A program made the position numbers and the translations under genes. A stretch of DNA of 64,000 nt, from the NCBI GenBank assembly GCA_902362805.1, contig CABIXY010000009.1, positions 1 through 64,000 on the forward strand, written 5' to 3'. Positions within the stretch are counted from its first letter, which is position 1, and the number at the start of each line of letters is the position of its first letter. Source of the stretch: Eubacteriaceae bacterium. Its GTDB lineage: Bacteria > Bacillota > Clostridia > Peptostreptococcales > Anaerovoracaceae. Shown piece by piece: positions 24,453-33,398 of this stretch. The notes beneath the pieces were generated by a model. That model ran no database searches and had not been told where the DNA came from. It saw only the letters and a program-made list of their open reading frames with translations.

Positions 24453-25775
24453 GTGAACCGAGAATCGGGAAAAGAAACTTTAGCGCTTGTGTTAGTTCGT
24501 TTCAGTCTGCCACTCATACTCAGCGGCATGCTGCAGCAACTATATAACTGGGCAGACGCCTTTATTGTAGGTAATGTAGAGGGAGAACTGGCTTTGGCGG
24601 CCATCGGTGCAACAGGAACAGTTACCAATTTTTATATCATGGCCATGACTGGATTCACCATGGGATTATCCATTCTTTTTGCGCACAAATATGGCAGCGG
24701 AGAAACAGACATCATACATCGGATTTTATCTACCTTTCTGATTATCGTAGGATGCGCCTTCCTGCTTTTCACCGTTGTAGGCATGCTTTTTACGGCTCCG
24801 CTGCTCAGTGTGCTTCACACGCCGGCGGATATCACTGATTTGGCAAAAACTTATTTGCAGATGATCTTCATCGGCATTCCGTTTTTGGCGGTTTACAATG
24901 TCTATTTTGCGGCACTGCGTGCCATAGGAGATAGTAAAGCGCCTTTCTGGGCGATTTTGTTTTCTTCAGTCACCAATGTACTACTGGATATTTTGTTTGT
25001 AGCAGTGTTCAGATGGGGTGTAGAGGGTGCAGCCGCGGCGACGGTTGTCTCTCAGATTTTGATGATGGTGTTCATCATCTGTTATACGGTAAAGAAGCAC
25101 GAGATGCTGCGCTTTCAATTCAACAAGCATATGGTAGACATGACCACGATCAGAGAAGGGTTTCAGCTGGGGACACCGCCGATGATACAATCCAGTGTCG
25201 GCGCATTGGGCAGCCTGTTTCTGCAGAACTTCATGAACAGCTTTGGAACGCAGACGGTCGCAGCGATTACGACCGCATATCGCGTAGATACCATTATTCT
25301 GCTGCCGATCATCAATCTGGGATCAGCCATCGCAACAATGGTTGCACAGGCTAACGGCGCTAGAGACAAAGAACGAATCAGAAAATTTTTCAAAATTGGC
25401 ACGGTTTTGATGATCGGTATTTCTCTGGTGCTGACTGTACTGGTGATTCCGACTGGCGGTCATCTGATATCCATGTTCGGCGTAGAAGCGGAAGCCGCCA
25501 GGATCGGGCGGGACTTTTTCCGGCGCATTGCCGCTTTCTATGTGATATACGGATTGTCTATGTCCGTCCGCGGCGTATTAGAAGGCGTGGGGGATGTGAC
25601 CTTTTCCAGCATTGCAGGGATTCTGTCCCTGATTGCCAGAATCATCATGTCCTATACGCTGGTCGCCTACAGCGGCAACATGGTTATCGCCTACGCTGAA
25701 GGGTTATCCTGGCTGCTGCTGCTTCTGCTGTATCTGGGACGCTATATGGTGAAACGAAAAGATCTGCTTCTGTGA
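24453..25775 (+). CDS. MATE family efflux transporter
   Basis: A 440-residue, 12-helix MATE protein (DinF/NorM-like, clostridial branch), exporting drugs or metabolites by Na+ or H+ exchange. Typical segments are VRFSLPLILSGMLQQLYNWA, DAFIVGNVEG, the second-half repeat GTPPMIQSSVGALGSLF and GLSMSVRGVLEGVGD. GTG 24453 is chosen because AAAGGAGG lies 9 bases ahead and the family N-terminus starts there; in-frame codons upstream overlap the leader terminator. It is a single-gene unit with a long leader. Confidence 0.9.
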   Translation: MNRESGKETLALVLVRFSLPLILSGMLQQLYNWADAFIVGNVEGELALAAIGATGTVTNFYIMAMTGFTMGLSILFAHKYGSGETDIIHRILSTFLIIVGCAFLLFTVVGMLFTAPLLSVLHTPADITDLAKTYLQMIFIGIPFLAVYNVYFAALRAIGDSKAPFWAILFSSVTNVLLDILFVAVFRWGVEGAAAATVVSQILMMVFIICYTVKKHEMLRFQFNKHMVDMTTIREGFQLGTPPMIQSSVGALGSLFLQNFMNSFGTQTVAAITTAYRVDTIILLPIINLGSAIATMVAQANGARDKERIRKFFKIGTVLMIGISLVLTVLVIPTGGHLISMFGVEAEAARIGRDFFRRIAAFYVIYGLSMSVRGVLEGVGDVTFSSIAGILSLIARIIMSYTLVAYSGNMVIAYAEGLSWLLLLLLYLGRYMVKRKDLLL

Positions 25776-25922
25776 TTGCCGTATTGCGAATCCGTCTTGC
25801 AGGCGTATGGACTGCGGCAATGGCAGAGGAAAGTCCGTTGATCAAGCGCAGAACATCTTCAGTTAAAAAAGTCTTTTCATTCGTTCTCCTCTTTCTTTCG
25901 TCAAAATCGTCTCAGAAACGAA

Positions 25923-25950
25923 AAACGGCATAGCCGAAGCCACGCCGTTT
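25923..25950 (-). terminator. gdhA terminator
   Basis: AAACGGC/GCCGTTT stem followed by TTTTTC on the minus strand, 24 bp past the gdhA stop. Confidence 0.8.
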
Positions 25951-25973
25951 CTAATAACAATCTTATGAGATTT

Positions 25974-27317
25974 TTATACGATGCCCTGAGCCATCATAGC
26001 TTCTGCAACTTTTTCGAATCCAGCGATGTTAGCGCCAGCAATCAGGTTGTAGCCGATGCCGTATTTTTCACAAGCTTCAGCAGCAGCCTTATGGATGTTA
26101 ACCATGATTGTCTCTAACTGTTCATAAACCTGAGCAGGTGAGAAGACTGTGTGACCAGCGTTCTGACCCATCTCGATGCATGAGCATGCAACGCCGCCGG
26201 CATTTGCTGCCTTTGACGGTCCAACAATTACGCCGTTCTCCTGTAAGTATTCGATGGCTTCGTTGGTTGTAGGCATGTTAGCACCTTCGCAGAGATACTT
26301 ACAACCGTTAGCAACCATTGTCTTAGCATCTTCGATGCGGATTTCGTTCTGCGTTGCGCAAGGGATGTAGAGATCAGCTTTTACTTCCCAAGGTTTCTTG
26401 CCTGCATAGAATGTAGCGCCTGGGAATTTGTCTGCGTAAGGTGCGCAGATGTTCTTGCCGGATCCTCTCAGTTCAAGAAGGTAATCCACTTTTTCGCCTG
26501 TTACGCCGTCTGGATCGTAGATGTATCCGTCTGGTCCGGAAATAGTGACGACCTTAGCGCCTAATTCGTTGAGTTTCTGGACTGTTCCCCAAGTTACATT
26601 ACCGAAACCGGAAACTGCAACAGTCTTACCCTTAACTTCTTCGCCGCAGTGTTTCAGCATTTCTCTGGCAAAGAATACGATTCCGTATCCAGTTGCTTCT
26701 GTTCTTCCTGCTAATCCGCCATAGGATAAGCCTTTTCCAGTGAGAACGCCTTCGTATCTGTTGACAATTCTCTTGTACTGTCCAAATAAGTAACCGATTT
26801 CTCTTGCGCCTACACCGATGTCTCCAGCAGGAACGTCAGTGTGAGGTCCGATATGTCTGTAAAGCTCTGTCATGAAAGACTGGCAGAATCTCATGACTTC
26901 TGCGTCTGATTTGCCGTTAGGATCAAAGTCGGAGCCGCCTTTGCCGCCGCCGATAGGAAGACCAGTCAAGCTGTTCTTGAAGATCTGTTCAAAACCTAAG
27001 AATTTAATGATTCCTGGGTATACGTTTGCTGCAAATCTCAGGCCGCCTTTGTAAGGTCCAAGTGCGCTGTTGAATTCATATCTGTAACCTCTGTTGACCT
27101 GTACTTTGCCGTTGTCATCAACCCAAGGCACTCTGAAGCTGATTCCTCTTTCAGGTTCGATCAGTCTCTCAACCAATCCTGCTTCTACATATTCAGGATG
27201 TGCTTCAAGAACTGGTTCGATGGAAGTAAGAACCTCTTCAATTGTCTGTAAAAATTCTGGTTCGCCAGGATTTCTCTTCTTAGCAATCTCGATGTATTGC
27301 TCAACTAATTTACCCAT
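25974..27317 (-). CDS. gdhA: NADP-type glutamate dehydrogenase
   Basis: A 447-residue hexameric glutamate dehydrogenase that interconverts glutamate with 2-oxoglutarate and ammonia. The N-terminal segment RVPWVDDNGKVQVNRGYRYE, the glutamate-binding GGLRFAANVYPGIIKFLGFE and PIGGGKGGSDFDPNGKSDAE (catalytic lysine), and the Rossmann segment VSGFGNVTWGTVQKL are all present. Length and motifs fit the 450-residue biosynthetic class. GAGGAGATCG precedes ATG 27317. In amino-acid-fermenting clostridia this enzyme is a central link between amino acids and 2-oxoglutarate. Confidence 0.96.
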   Translation of the reverse strand: MGKLVEQYIEIAKKRNPGEPEFLQTIEEVLTSIEPVLEAHPEYVEAGLVERLIEPERGISFRVPWVDDNGKVQVNRGYRYEFNSALGPYKGGLRFAANVYPGIIKFLGFEQIFKNSLTGLPIGGGKGGSDFDPNGKSDAEVMRFCQSFMTELYRHIGPHTDVPAGDIGVGAREIGYLFGQYKRIVNRYEGVLTGKGLSYGGLAGRTEATGYGIVFFAREMLKHCGEEVKGKTVAVSGFGNVTWGTVQKLNELGAKVVTISGPDGYIYDPDGVTGEKVDYLLELRGSGKNICAPYADKFPGATFYAGKKPWEVKADLYIPCATQNEIRIEDAKTMVANGCKYLCEGANMPTTNEAIEYLQENGVIVGPSKAANAGGVACSCIEMGQNAGHTVFSPAQVYEQLETIMVNIHKAAAEACEKYGIGYNLIAGANIAGFEKVAEAMMAQGIV

Positions 27318-27514
27318 TTCGATCTCCTCTTTTCTTTAAAATTATTTACTAAAAGTTGTAAATATTGTCGCCGTTACTTTCAATATAACACTTTGGGAAT
27401 TTGTAGTCAACCTTTTCCCAATGTTTTTCTTTTGAAACATCAACTTGGATATAATAGTTGAAATTCCAATGATTTCGCAATGTACATTGCTAAAGCGGGG
27501 CGCACACAAAATGG

Positions 27515-27544
27515 TTGCAAAGTTTGTCGTATGTGGGGTATAAT
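27515..27544 (+). promoter_or_regulatory. mgtE promoter
   Basis: TTGCAA (27515-27520) and TATAAT (27539-27544) with an 18-bp spacer. It predicts a leader of about 195 bases before mgtE. Confidence 0.6.
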
Positions 27545-27595
27545 TAAGTGTTAATACTTACGATTTGTCGTATAGAGTAAATAGAATGAGAGGAA

Positions 27596-27684
27596 GTGAA
27601 GACATGGATAATGGGCCCGACTCTAAACGAAGCAACAATTGTATAGGCTATGAAAGACAATCTCTGTCTTCACGCAAAAAATAG
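27596..27684 (+). promoter_or_regulatory. mgtE leader: closed hairpin with possible 26-codon upstream frame
   Basis: GTGAAGACA (27596-27604) and TGTCTTCAC (27665-27673) form a perfect 9-bp closing stem. A frame from ATG 27604 (GAGAGGAAG upstream) to TAG 27684 encodes a 26-residue basic peptide, MDNGPDSKRSNNCIGYERQS and six more residues. The sequence does not match the M-box consensus as remembered. A regulatory leader responding to Mg or translation is a guess. Confidence 0.35.
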
Positions 27685-27744
27685 ATTACATTGGTATATT
27701 TTTCGTGTAGATAGGGAAATACACGGAAAGTGAGGAAGATACCA

Positions 27745-29142
27745 ATGGATAATATCATGATGGATTCTGACATGCTGATGGAAGAATCCTTAGAAAAAAT
27801 CTTGGAATTACTGGAAAATAAAAAATATTTCCAGGCAAGAGATGAACTGCTGAAGTATAATGCAGTGGATATTGCAGAACTATTGGAAGAAGTTACAGAA
27901 GAAACGGATATCGATATGACCATCATCCTGTTCCGCCTTCTTCCCAAAGATGTTTCAGTAGAAGTTTTTTCAGAATTACCGACAGACGACCAGGTAGAAA
28001 TCGTCAATGGAATCACCGATAAAGAGATTACCTTTATCGTACAGGAAATGGACTTTGACGATAAGATCGACGTGTTAGAGGAACTGCCGGCCAACGTGGT
28101 CGACAAAATTCTCGAAAAAACGCCAAAAAACGAAAGAAAACTAATCAATACATTTTTAAATTATCCCGATACTTGTGCGGGAAGCCTGATGACGCCAGAT
28201 TATATCAGTCTGCAGAAAGACTGGTCTGTGGGTGAAGCCCTGGAATATATCAAAAAAGTGGGCATGGATGCGGAGACCGTCTACACTTGTTACGTCAAAG
28301 ACAGTGGCAGGAAGCTGATTGGAATTGTATCCCTGAGCACTCTGGTCATTTCAGATGATGAAATTAGAATCAAAGACATCATGCGCACGGACTATGTCTA
28401 CGAAAATGTCTATGACGACCAGGAGGACGTCTCCGAGGATTTCAAGAAGTATGGTTTTCTGGCAATTCCCGTAGTAGACAAGGAACAAAGACTGGTGGGC
28501 ATCATCACTGTCGACGATATTCTGGACGTTATGGAAGAAGAGGCGACAGAGGATATCGAGAGAATGAACGGCGTCATCGACTGGGAGAACTCCGATAAGG
28601 GCTACTTGGATATGTCGGTGTGGCAGCATGTGATCAACCGACTGCCGTGGCTGGTCATTTTGATGATCGCCTACATCTTTACAGGAATGATCATCACAAG
28701 CTTCGAGGGAAGACTGTCGCAGATCATCAGCCTGGTAGCTTATATGCCGATGCTCATGGGCACTGGCGGAAATACTGGCTCCCAGGCGGCGACTTTGATC
28801 ATCCGTGGATTGGCTACAGACGAGGTGGACACTTCTGATGTATTCAAGATACTCTGGAAAGAAGTGAGAATCGGATTTTTGATCGGAGCGATTCTCAGCG
28901 TGCTGAATTTTGCCAGGGTTTATTTCCTGGATGGACAAAGTGCCATGATCGCGTTAACTGTCTGCTCAGCGATGCTGGCGATCGTCATCTTTGCCAAGAT
29001 TATTGGCAGCATGATACCGCTCTTTGTCAAAAAGTTAAAGCTGGATCCGGCGCTGATTGCAAACCCGGCCATATCTTCTGTTTCTGATATGGTTGCGCTG
29101 TCCATATATTTTGCAATGGCTATGTTACTTTTGGGGTTATAA
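27745..29142 (+). CDS. mgtE: magnesium transporter MgtE
   Basis: A 465-residue Mg2+ channel. The superhelical MgtE N domain (residues 20-125, LLPKDVSVEVFSELPTDDQV), two CBS domains (about 130-255, with VVDKEQRLVGIITVDDILDV) and a five-helix channel domain (from LPWLVILMIAYIF) are all visible. The pore region MPMLMGTGGNTGSQAATLII matches the family. CBS and N domains close the pore when cytoplasmic Mg is high. ATG 27745 is taken over GTG 27730, since GTGAGG fits its spacing. A lipoprotein gene follows by 14 bases. Confidence 0.93.
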   Translation: MDNIMMDSDMLMEESLEKILELLENKKYFQARDELLKYNAVDIAELLEEVTEETDIDMTIILFRLLPKDVSVEVFSELPTDDQVEIVNGITDKEITFIVQEMDFDDKIDVLEELPANVVDKILEKTPKNERKLINTFLNYPDTCAGSLMTPDYISLQKDWSVGEALEYIKKVGMDAETVYTCYVKDSGRKLIGIVSLSTLVISDDEIRIKDIMRTDYVYENVYDDQEDVSEDFKKYGFLAIPVVDKEQRLVGIITVDDILDVMEEEATEDIERMNGVIDWENSDKGYLDMSVWQHVINRLPWLVILMIAYIFTGMIITSFEGRLSQIISLVAYMPMLMGTGGNTGSQAATLIIRGLATDEVDTSDVFKILWKEVRIGFLIGAILSVLNFARVYFLDGQSAMIALTVCSAMLAIVIFAKIIGSMIPLFVKKLKLDPALIANPAISSVSDMVALSIYFAMAMLLLGL

Positions 29143-29156
29143 ATGAGGTAGGACTG

Positions 29157-29624
29157 ATGAGGAAATTTACAATTGGGATTTTGATCGCGCTGGTGTGCAT
29201 GGGCACTTTTTCTGTGACCGCCTGCAAAGAGGAACAGCCGCCTGTACAGACGGACAAGCAGGATGAACTGGCGCCTTTTGTGGGAGACTGGGAATGTGAG
29301 GATAATCCTCTCAACGACCCTGACAATTACACGGGATATCTGAAGCTTTCGATTACCAAGGACGGTAAATTTACCATCTACGACGATGAAGCGGGCAATC
29401 CCTGCATCGAGGGAACCATAGAAGTTCTCTCAGACAATGAATTAGAAGTCAGATGCATTGATAACGCGGATTTTGATCCGCCATCCACATGGTACGATAT
29501 GAAGACGAAGCAGTTGCTCTCCTACAAATTTAAATACGAAGAGAAGCTTTATCTTATATACGAGTCTGATTCAGAAGAAGAGAAAATCGAATCTACGTTG
29601 ATATTTGACAAGGTGAAAAAATAA
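29157..29624 (+). CDS. small lipoprotein, lipocalin-like
   Basis: A 155-residue secreted lipoprotein. The signal peptide MRKFTIGILIALVCMGTFSV ends in lipobox VTAC, so mature Cys is near residue 23. The mature part starts with an acidic linker, then FVGDWECEDNP and alternating strand pattern (YLKLSITKDGKFTIYDD), resembling small lipocalin-like lipoproteins of clostridia. No catalytic residues are recognised. It lies between mgtE and nnrD, its stop codon directly abutting the nnrD start. Confidence 0.8.
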   Translation: MRKFTIGILIALVCMGTFSVTACKEEQPPVQTDKQDELAPFVGDWECEDNPLNDPDNYTGYLKLSITKDGKFTIYDDEAGNPCIEGTIEVLSDNELEVRCIDNADFDPPSTWYDMKTKQLLSYKFKYEEKLYLIYESDSEEEKIESTLIFDKVKK

Positions 29625-30473
29625 ATGGAAATAAGAGGTTTAATTGATCGAGAATATGTCCATACTGTTATTAGAAAGCGCCCCAAAGATGTACATAAAG
29701 GGGACTGTGGAAAAGTTTTGATTCTCGCAGGATCGAAGGAAATGGCAGGCGCCGCCGTTTTCGCCAGCAGGGCTGCAATCAAGTGTGGCAGCGGCCTCGT
29801 AAAGACCTGTACCAATCGAAAGATTTTCCCGGTTCTCCAAACTTCCGTACCGGAAGCCATATGTATGGAGTGGGGCAATACGAAGGATGACCTAATGCAG
29901 TATGATTGCATAGCAGTAGGCCCGGGAATGGGAGTTGATAGACGATCAAAGAACATCTTAAGGATGATTCTAAAACATTTTGATAAGACTGTCGTGATCG
30001 ATGCCGATGGATTGAATACGGTTGCAAGACATGCAGAGCTGCAGCAGCTGGTTCGCGAGACCAAGGCGTCAGTAATCATGACACCTCATATAGGTGAGGC
30101 CAAAAGGCTTCTCGGAAATGCAGATATCGCAGATCTTACGAGAATAGAAATTGCCTCTTTTTTACGGAAAAAATACGGCTGCATTATAATTGTAAAAGGT
30201 ACTGGTACCTTGGTAGCCGTTTCCGATGAAGACGCATATATTAATACTACAGGTAACCCGGGGATGGCGACTGCCGGATCGGGTGATGTGCTTACGGGCA
30301 TCATCACCTCTTTGGCGGGTCAGGGGCTTGCACCTTTTGATGCGGCGAGAGCCGGGGTATTTGTACACGGACTGTCAGGTGACCTGGCAGCAGATAAACT
30401 TGGAGAATACGGCCTAGTGGCCAGCGATATAGCAGATTATGTGCCTTTTGCCTTAAAAGAGTTGACAGAGTAA
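29625..30473 (+). CDS. nnrD: ADP/ATP-dependent NAD(P)HX dehydratase
   Basis: A 282-residue ribokinase-fold enzyme that repairs hydrated NADH and NADPH. Typical segments are [46 protein letters not shown] and the nucleotide site [20 protein letters not shown]. The YjeF N-terminal epimerase domain, often fused, is absent, so nnrE would be elsewhere. The ATG starts immediately after the lipoprotein stop and has only a weak ribosome site, implying translational coupling. mazF follows 19 bases later. Confidence 0.92.
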   Translation: MEIRGLIDREYVHTVIRKRPKDVHKGDCGKVLILAGSKEMAGAAVFASRAAIKCGSGLVKTCTNRKIFPVLQTSVPEAICMEWGNTKDDLMQYDCIAVGPGMGVDRRSKNILRMILKHFDKTVVIDADGLNTVARHAELQQLVRETKASVIMTPHIGEAKRLLGNADIADLTRIEIASFLRKKYGCIIIVKGTGTLVAVSDEDAYINTTGNPGMATAGSGDVLTGIITSLAGQGLAPFDAARAGVFVHGLSGDLAADKLGEYGLVASDIADYVPFALKELTE

Positions 30474-30492
30474 AAGACAAGGAGTGTTGGAC

Positions 30493-30855
30493 TTGATAGT
30501 AAAAAAGGGAGACCTTTACTTTGCAGATCTAAGTCCGGTTGTCGGCTCCGAACAAGGGGGAGTCAGACCAGTGCTAGTAGTTCAAAACGACGTAGGAAAC
30601 AAATACAGCCCAACCATTATTGTGGCTGCAGTTACATCACAGATAAATAAGGCGAAATTGCCTACCCATGTGGAGCTTGGAGCAACCGATGGCGGACTTA
30701 GTAAGAATTCGGTAGTATTGATGGAACAACTTCGTACTATCGACAAGCGAAGACTAAAGGAGCACATCGGTACACTCAGCGACAGTCAACTGCCGACAGT
30801 AGATCAGGCATTGAGTGTCAGTCTGGGTATTACTGATAATCATAAAAACCACTAA
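30493..30855 (+). CDS. mazF: MazF/NdoA-type endoribonuclease toxin
   Basis: A 120-residue PemK/MazF protein, very like B. subtilis Ndo[52 protein letters not shown] and [12 protein letters not shown]. NdoA cleaves mRNA at UACAU. TTG 30493 is chosen because AAGGAGTG lies 6 bases ahead and it gives the family N-terminus MIVKKGD; GTG 30484 overlaps the ribosome site. No mazE antitoxin gene fits in the 19 bases upstream or directly downstream. The neighbourhood nnrD-mazF is the usual one. Confidence 0.93.
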   Translation: MIVKKGDLYFADLSPVVGSEQGGVRPVLVVQNDVGNKYSPTIIVAAVTSQINKAKLPTHVELGATDGGLSKNSVVLMEQLRTIDKRRLKEHIGTLSDSQLPTVDQALSVSLGITDNHKNH

Positions 30856-30868
30856 ATTAGATTTTCAT

Positions 30869-30898
30869 GGGGAGAATCCGCAGGCAGGATTCTCCCCG
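30869..30898 (+). terminator. hairpin after mazF
   Basis: GGGGAGAATCC/GGATTCTCCCC, an 11-bp perfect stem with a 7-8-base loop. No T-run follows, so it may be an mRNA-stabilising or weakly terminating structure. Confidence 0.6.
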
Positions 30899-30929
30899 TA
30901 AATAATATATATTTATATGGAGGAAAAGA

Positions 30930-31748
30930 ATGGATCATAAACATTATGAGGAATTGGCCGCGAAGGTCAGGATTGACGTTATTCGCGCAATACATAGTGC
31001 CGGATCAGGACATCCCGGCGGATCACTTTCTGCAGCGGACATCGTAACGGCCCTGTATTTTAAAGAGATGAACATCGACCCTGCTGACCCGGCAAAGGCG
31101 GACAGGGATAAATTCATTTTATCAAAGGGACATGCCGGACCTGTCCAGTATGCAGCTTTGGCAGAAAGAGGATATTATCCAGTCAGCGATATGATGTCGC
31201 TGCGTAAACTGGGAAGTAAATTCCAGGGACATCCCAATATGCATAAGGTGCCTGGCATCGAGATGTCTACAGGTTCTCTGGGGCAGGGAATTTCCGTCAG
31301 TGTCGGCATGGCACTGGCCAATAAAATGGACGAGAATCCGGGCAGAGTTTACACGCTTTTGGGCGACGGAGAGCTGCAGGAAGGCATCGTGTGGGAAGCT
31401 GCCATGGCGGCTGCTCATTATGGCCTCGACAATCTGGTCGCTATCGTAGACTGGAATGGTCTGCAGATCGACGGCAAAAACGACGATGTGATGACTGTGA
31501 AGCCGGTGGATGAAAAATTCGCCGCCTTTGGCTGGAATGTGCTGGTCATCGACGGACACAATTTCGATGAAATCTTTGACGCTTTTGATAAAGCACGTAC
31601 ATATAAGGAAAAACCGACTGCCGTTATCGCCAAGACCCACAAGGGCAGAGGCGTCTCTTTCATGGAAGATAATCCTGGCTGGCACGGCAAAGCACCGAGT
31701 GATGAGGAAGCCAAGCAGGCAGTAGAGGAATTAGGAGGTGAATGGTAA
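30930..31748 (+). CDS. transketolase, N-terminal (TPP-binding) subunit
   Basis: A 272-residue thiamine-diphosphate-binding half of a split transketolase. It shows IHSAGSGHPGGSLSAADIV, ILSKGHAGPVQYAALAE and the TPP motif GDGELQEGIVWEAAMAA...NLVAIVDWNGLQIDG. With the downstream subunit it transfers two-carbon units in the non-oxidative pentose phosphate pathway. Split forms are common in anaerobes. A GGAGG site precedes ATG 30930. Its TAA stop overlaps the start of the second subunit by one base, indicating coupling. Confidence 0.93.
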   Translation: MDHKHYEELAAKVRIDVIRAIHSAGSGHPGGSLSAADIVTALYFKEMNIDPADPAKADRDKFILSKGHAGPVQYAALAERGYYPVSDMMSLRKLGSKFQGHPNMHKVPGIEMSTGSLGQGISVSVGMALANKMDENPGRVYTLLGDGELQEGIVWEAAMAAAHYGLDNLVAIVDWNGLQIDGKNDDVMTVKPVDEKFAAFGWNVLVIDGHNFDEIFDAFDKARTYKEKPTAVIAKTHKGRGVSFMEDNPGWHGKAPSDEEAKQAVEELGGEW

Positions 31749-32677
31749 TGGCTGAGAAAATGGCAACAAGAGCGGCATACGGAAAAACTCTCGTAGAAGT
31801 TGGGGCTGAGAACCCAAATCTGGTAGTCATGGATGCCGACCTTTCAAAATCCACCATGACCAACGAATTCAGCAAAACCTATCCGGACAGATTCTATAAC
31901 ATGGGTATCGCTGAGCAGAACATGTATGGCGTAGCCTGCGGACTGGCATTATCAGGCAAGACCGTCTGTGCATCCACTTTTGCGATGTTTGCCAGCGGCA
32001 GAGCCTTTGAAATCATCAGAAATTCCATCGGCTATACTGGCGCCAATGTAAAGGTCTGTGCAACCCATGCTGGTATCACGGTCGGTGAAGACGGTGCCAG
32101 CCATCAGACTTTTGAAGATCTGGCTCTGATGCGCACCATTCCAGGCATGACCGTAGTAAATCCATCTGACGGCGCTAGTGCCCGACTGCTGCTGAAACAG
32201 GTGATCGACTTCGACGGTCCGGCTTACGTAAGACTCGGCCGTGCAGCAGTCCCTGCATTTTATGATGAGACTGCCGATATCAAGCTGGGCAAAGGCAATG
32301 AGCTGCGCGCAGGAACAGATGTTACAGTGATTGCAACCGGCATTATGGTTGCGGAAGCCATGATGGCTGCATCGCAGCTGGCAGAAGAGGGCATTGACGT
32401 GCGGGTCATCGACATGCACACCATCAAGCCTCTTGATGAGGAAATCATCATCAAAGCAGCCCGCGAAACAGGCAAAATCGTAACAGCAGAAGAGCATTCC
32501 GTCATTGGAGGTCTTGGAAGCGCTGTAGCTGAGGTCATCGTCAAGAACTGTCCTGTCAAAATGGAGATGGTTGGGCAGCAGGATACTTACGGGGAATCGG
32601 GAAAACCTGACGAACTGAAAGAAAAGTATGGAATGACCGCTGCCGATATTGTCAAGGCAGTGAGAGAACTCTATTAG
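31748..32677 (+). CDS. transketolase, C-terminal subunit
   Basis: A 309-residue pyrimidine-binding plus C-terminal domain half of split transketolase. It contains NMGIAEQNMYGVACGLALSG with the catalytic glutamate, VKVCATHAGITVGEDGASHQ, EDLALMRTIPGM and the C-terminal region VIDMHTIKPLDEEII. ATG 31748 has AGGAGGTG upstream inside the end of the first subunit. The two halves form one active site. A strong terminator follows 87 bases after the stop. Confidence 0.93.
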   Translation: MAEKMATRAAYGKTLVEVGAENPNLVVMDADLSKSTMTNEFSKTYPDRFYNMGIAEQNMYGVACGLALSGKTVCASTFAMFASGRAFEIIRNSIGYTGANVKVCATHAGITVGEDGASHQTFEDLALMRTIPGMTVVNPSDGASARLLLKQVIDFDGPAYVRLGRAAVPAFYDETADIKLGKGNELRAGTDVTVIATGIMVAEAMMAASQLAEEGIDVRVIDMHTIKPLDEEIIIKAARETGKIVTAEEHSVIGGLGSAVAEVIVKNCPVKMEMVGQQDTYGESGKPDELKEKYGMTAADIVKAVRELY

Positions 32678-32763
32678 TGCGATACATACAGCATGCTGAT
32701 TGTCAGTCCTAGGACATCGCGTCATAGTTCGCTGACATGGCATTCTGACATCGTTTGCTGATG

Positions 32764-32795
32764 AAAAGACCGGCTGCTTCTGCAGCCGGTCTTTT
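32764..32795 (+). terminator. terminator of the transketolase operon
   Basis: AAAAGACCGGCTGC/GCAGCCGGTCTTTT, a 14-bp perfect stem with a short loop. Confidence 0.9.
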
Positions 32796-32828
32796 CTCTT
32801 ATTGAATATTGGGGGATTTTATGGAGGG

Positions 32829-32930
32829 TCTGCACCCTCGGTAGAATAAGGTATTTGATAATCTGGACGATGCTATGCGTATGAATTACACCGCCAGTCT
32901 TATCCGTTGATATAGTCAAACTACCGCCGG
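32829..32930 (-). pseudogene. 3'-end remnant of a second copy of the nuclease-like gene
   Basis: The minus strand reads SLTISTDKTGGVIHTHSIVQ and then IIKYLILPRVQTLHK. It aligns residue by residue with the C-terminus of the intact gene at 33399-34241 (NLIVTADKSGGAINSQYINQ, MIKHLILPEVRTFN). Only this tail survives, and its stop codon has been lost. Confidence 0.75.
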
Positions 32931-33398
32931 AGCTGCGCCTTGATCTGATGCTTTTTTGCACTTTTCTTTGGCGTTTCGCTTTTGCGCTGCTGCGGTAATA
33001 GGATTTGATCAGTCTGGCTAGATATTGGTGGCTAGATGTTGGGATTCAACATCCCGTTCAAAGAGTCCCGTCTACTTGCAGTGGACATATACTTTGATGA
33101 GGTAACAATTACAAATCAGGATAAGGTGATACTATAACTGCATATCTGTGTTTAAAAGTAGTTAATTTTTAAGTGAGCTTTGACGAGACTTTTTCTCTGA
33201 ACGGTATCTTACGTATGACGTTCTGCCCAATGAGCCATTGGCGATTTGGAAGGCAACGCTTCGCTACTCCGGGAACTGCGGTCCCTGTGCTGTCCGTTTT
33301 ACCCAGCCAAGCAAGCTTGGGGCGAAACGGCAGAATCTATGCTGTCGTTCCCCCGCCTTAGGTTGGTTTGGAACGCGTCATATGGGATGTAAGCCTGT
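32931..33398. other. gene-free segment with a GC-rich palindromic patch
   Basis: No gene is supported. Around 33240-33370 the DNA turns GC-rich and holds short hairpins such as CCAAGC/GCTTGG and GGGA...TCCC. It is loosely similar in style to the palindrome cluster at 47507-47668. The rest is unrecognised and probably debris left between the two copies of the nuclease-like gene. Confidence 0.35.

Noticed and set aside
25810..25850. GAGGAAAGTCC, a conserved RNase P RNA motif
   Set aside because: Only an 11-base match; no other RNase P helices or conserved regions are recognisable around it.
27596..27744. M-box magnesium riboswitch upstream of mgtE
   Set aside because: The conserved M-box segments remembered for this class are not present; only a generic stem and a small frame are seen.
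33173..33361. 62-codon plus frame in the gap before the nuclease-like gene
   Set aside because: No ribosome site and composition typical of GC-rich palindromic DNA rather than protein.
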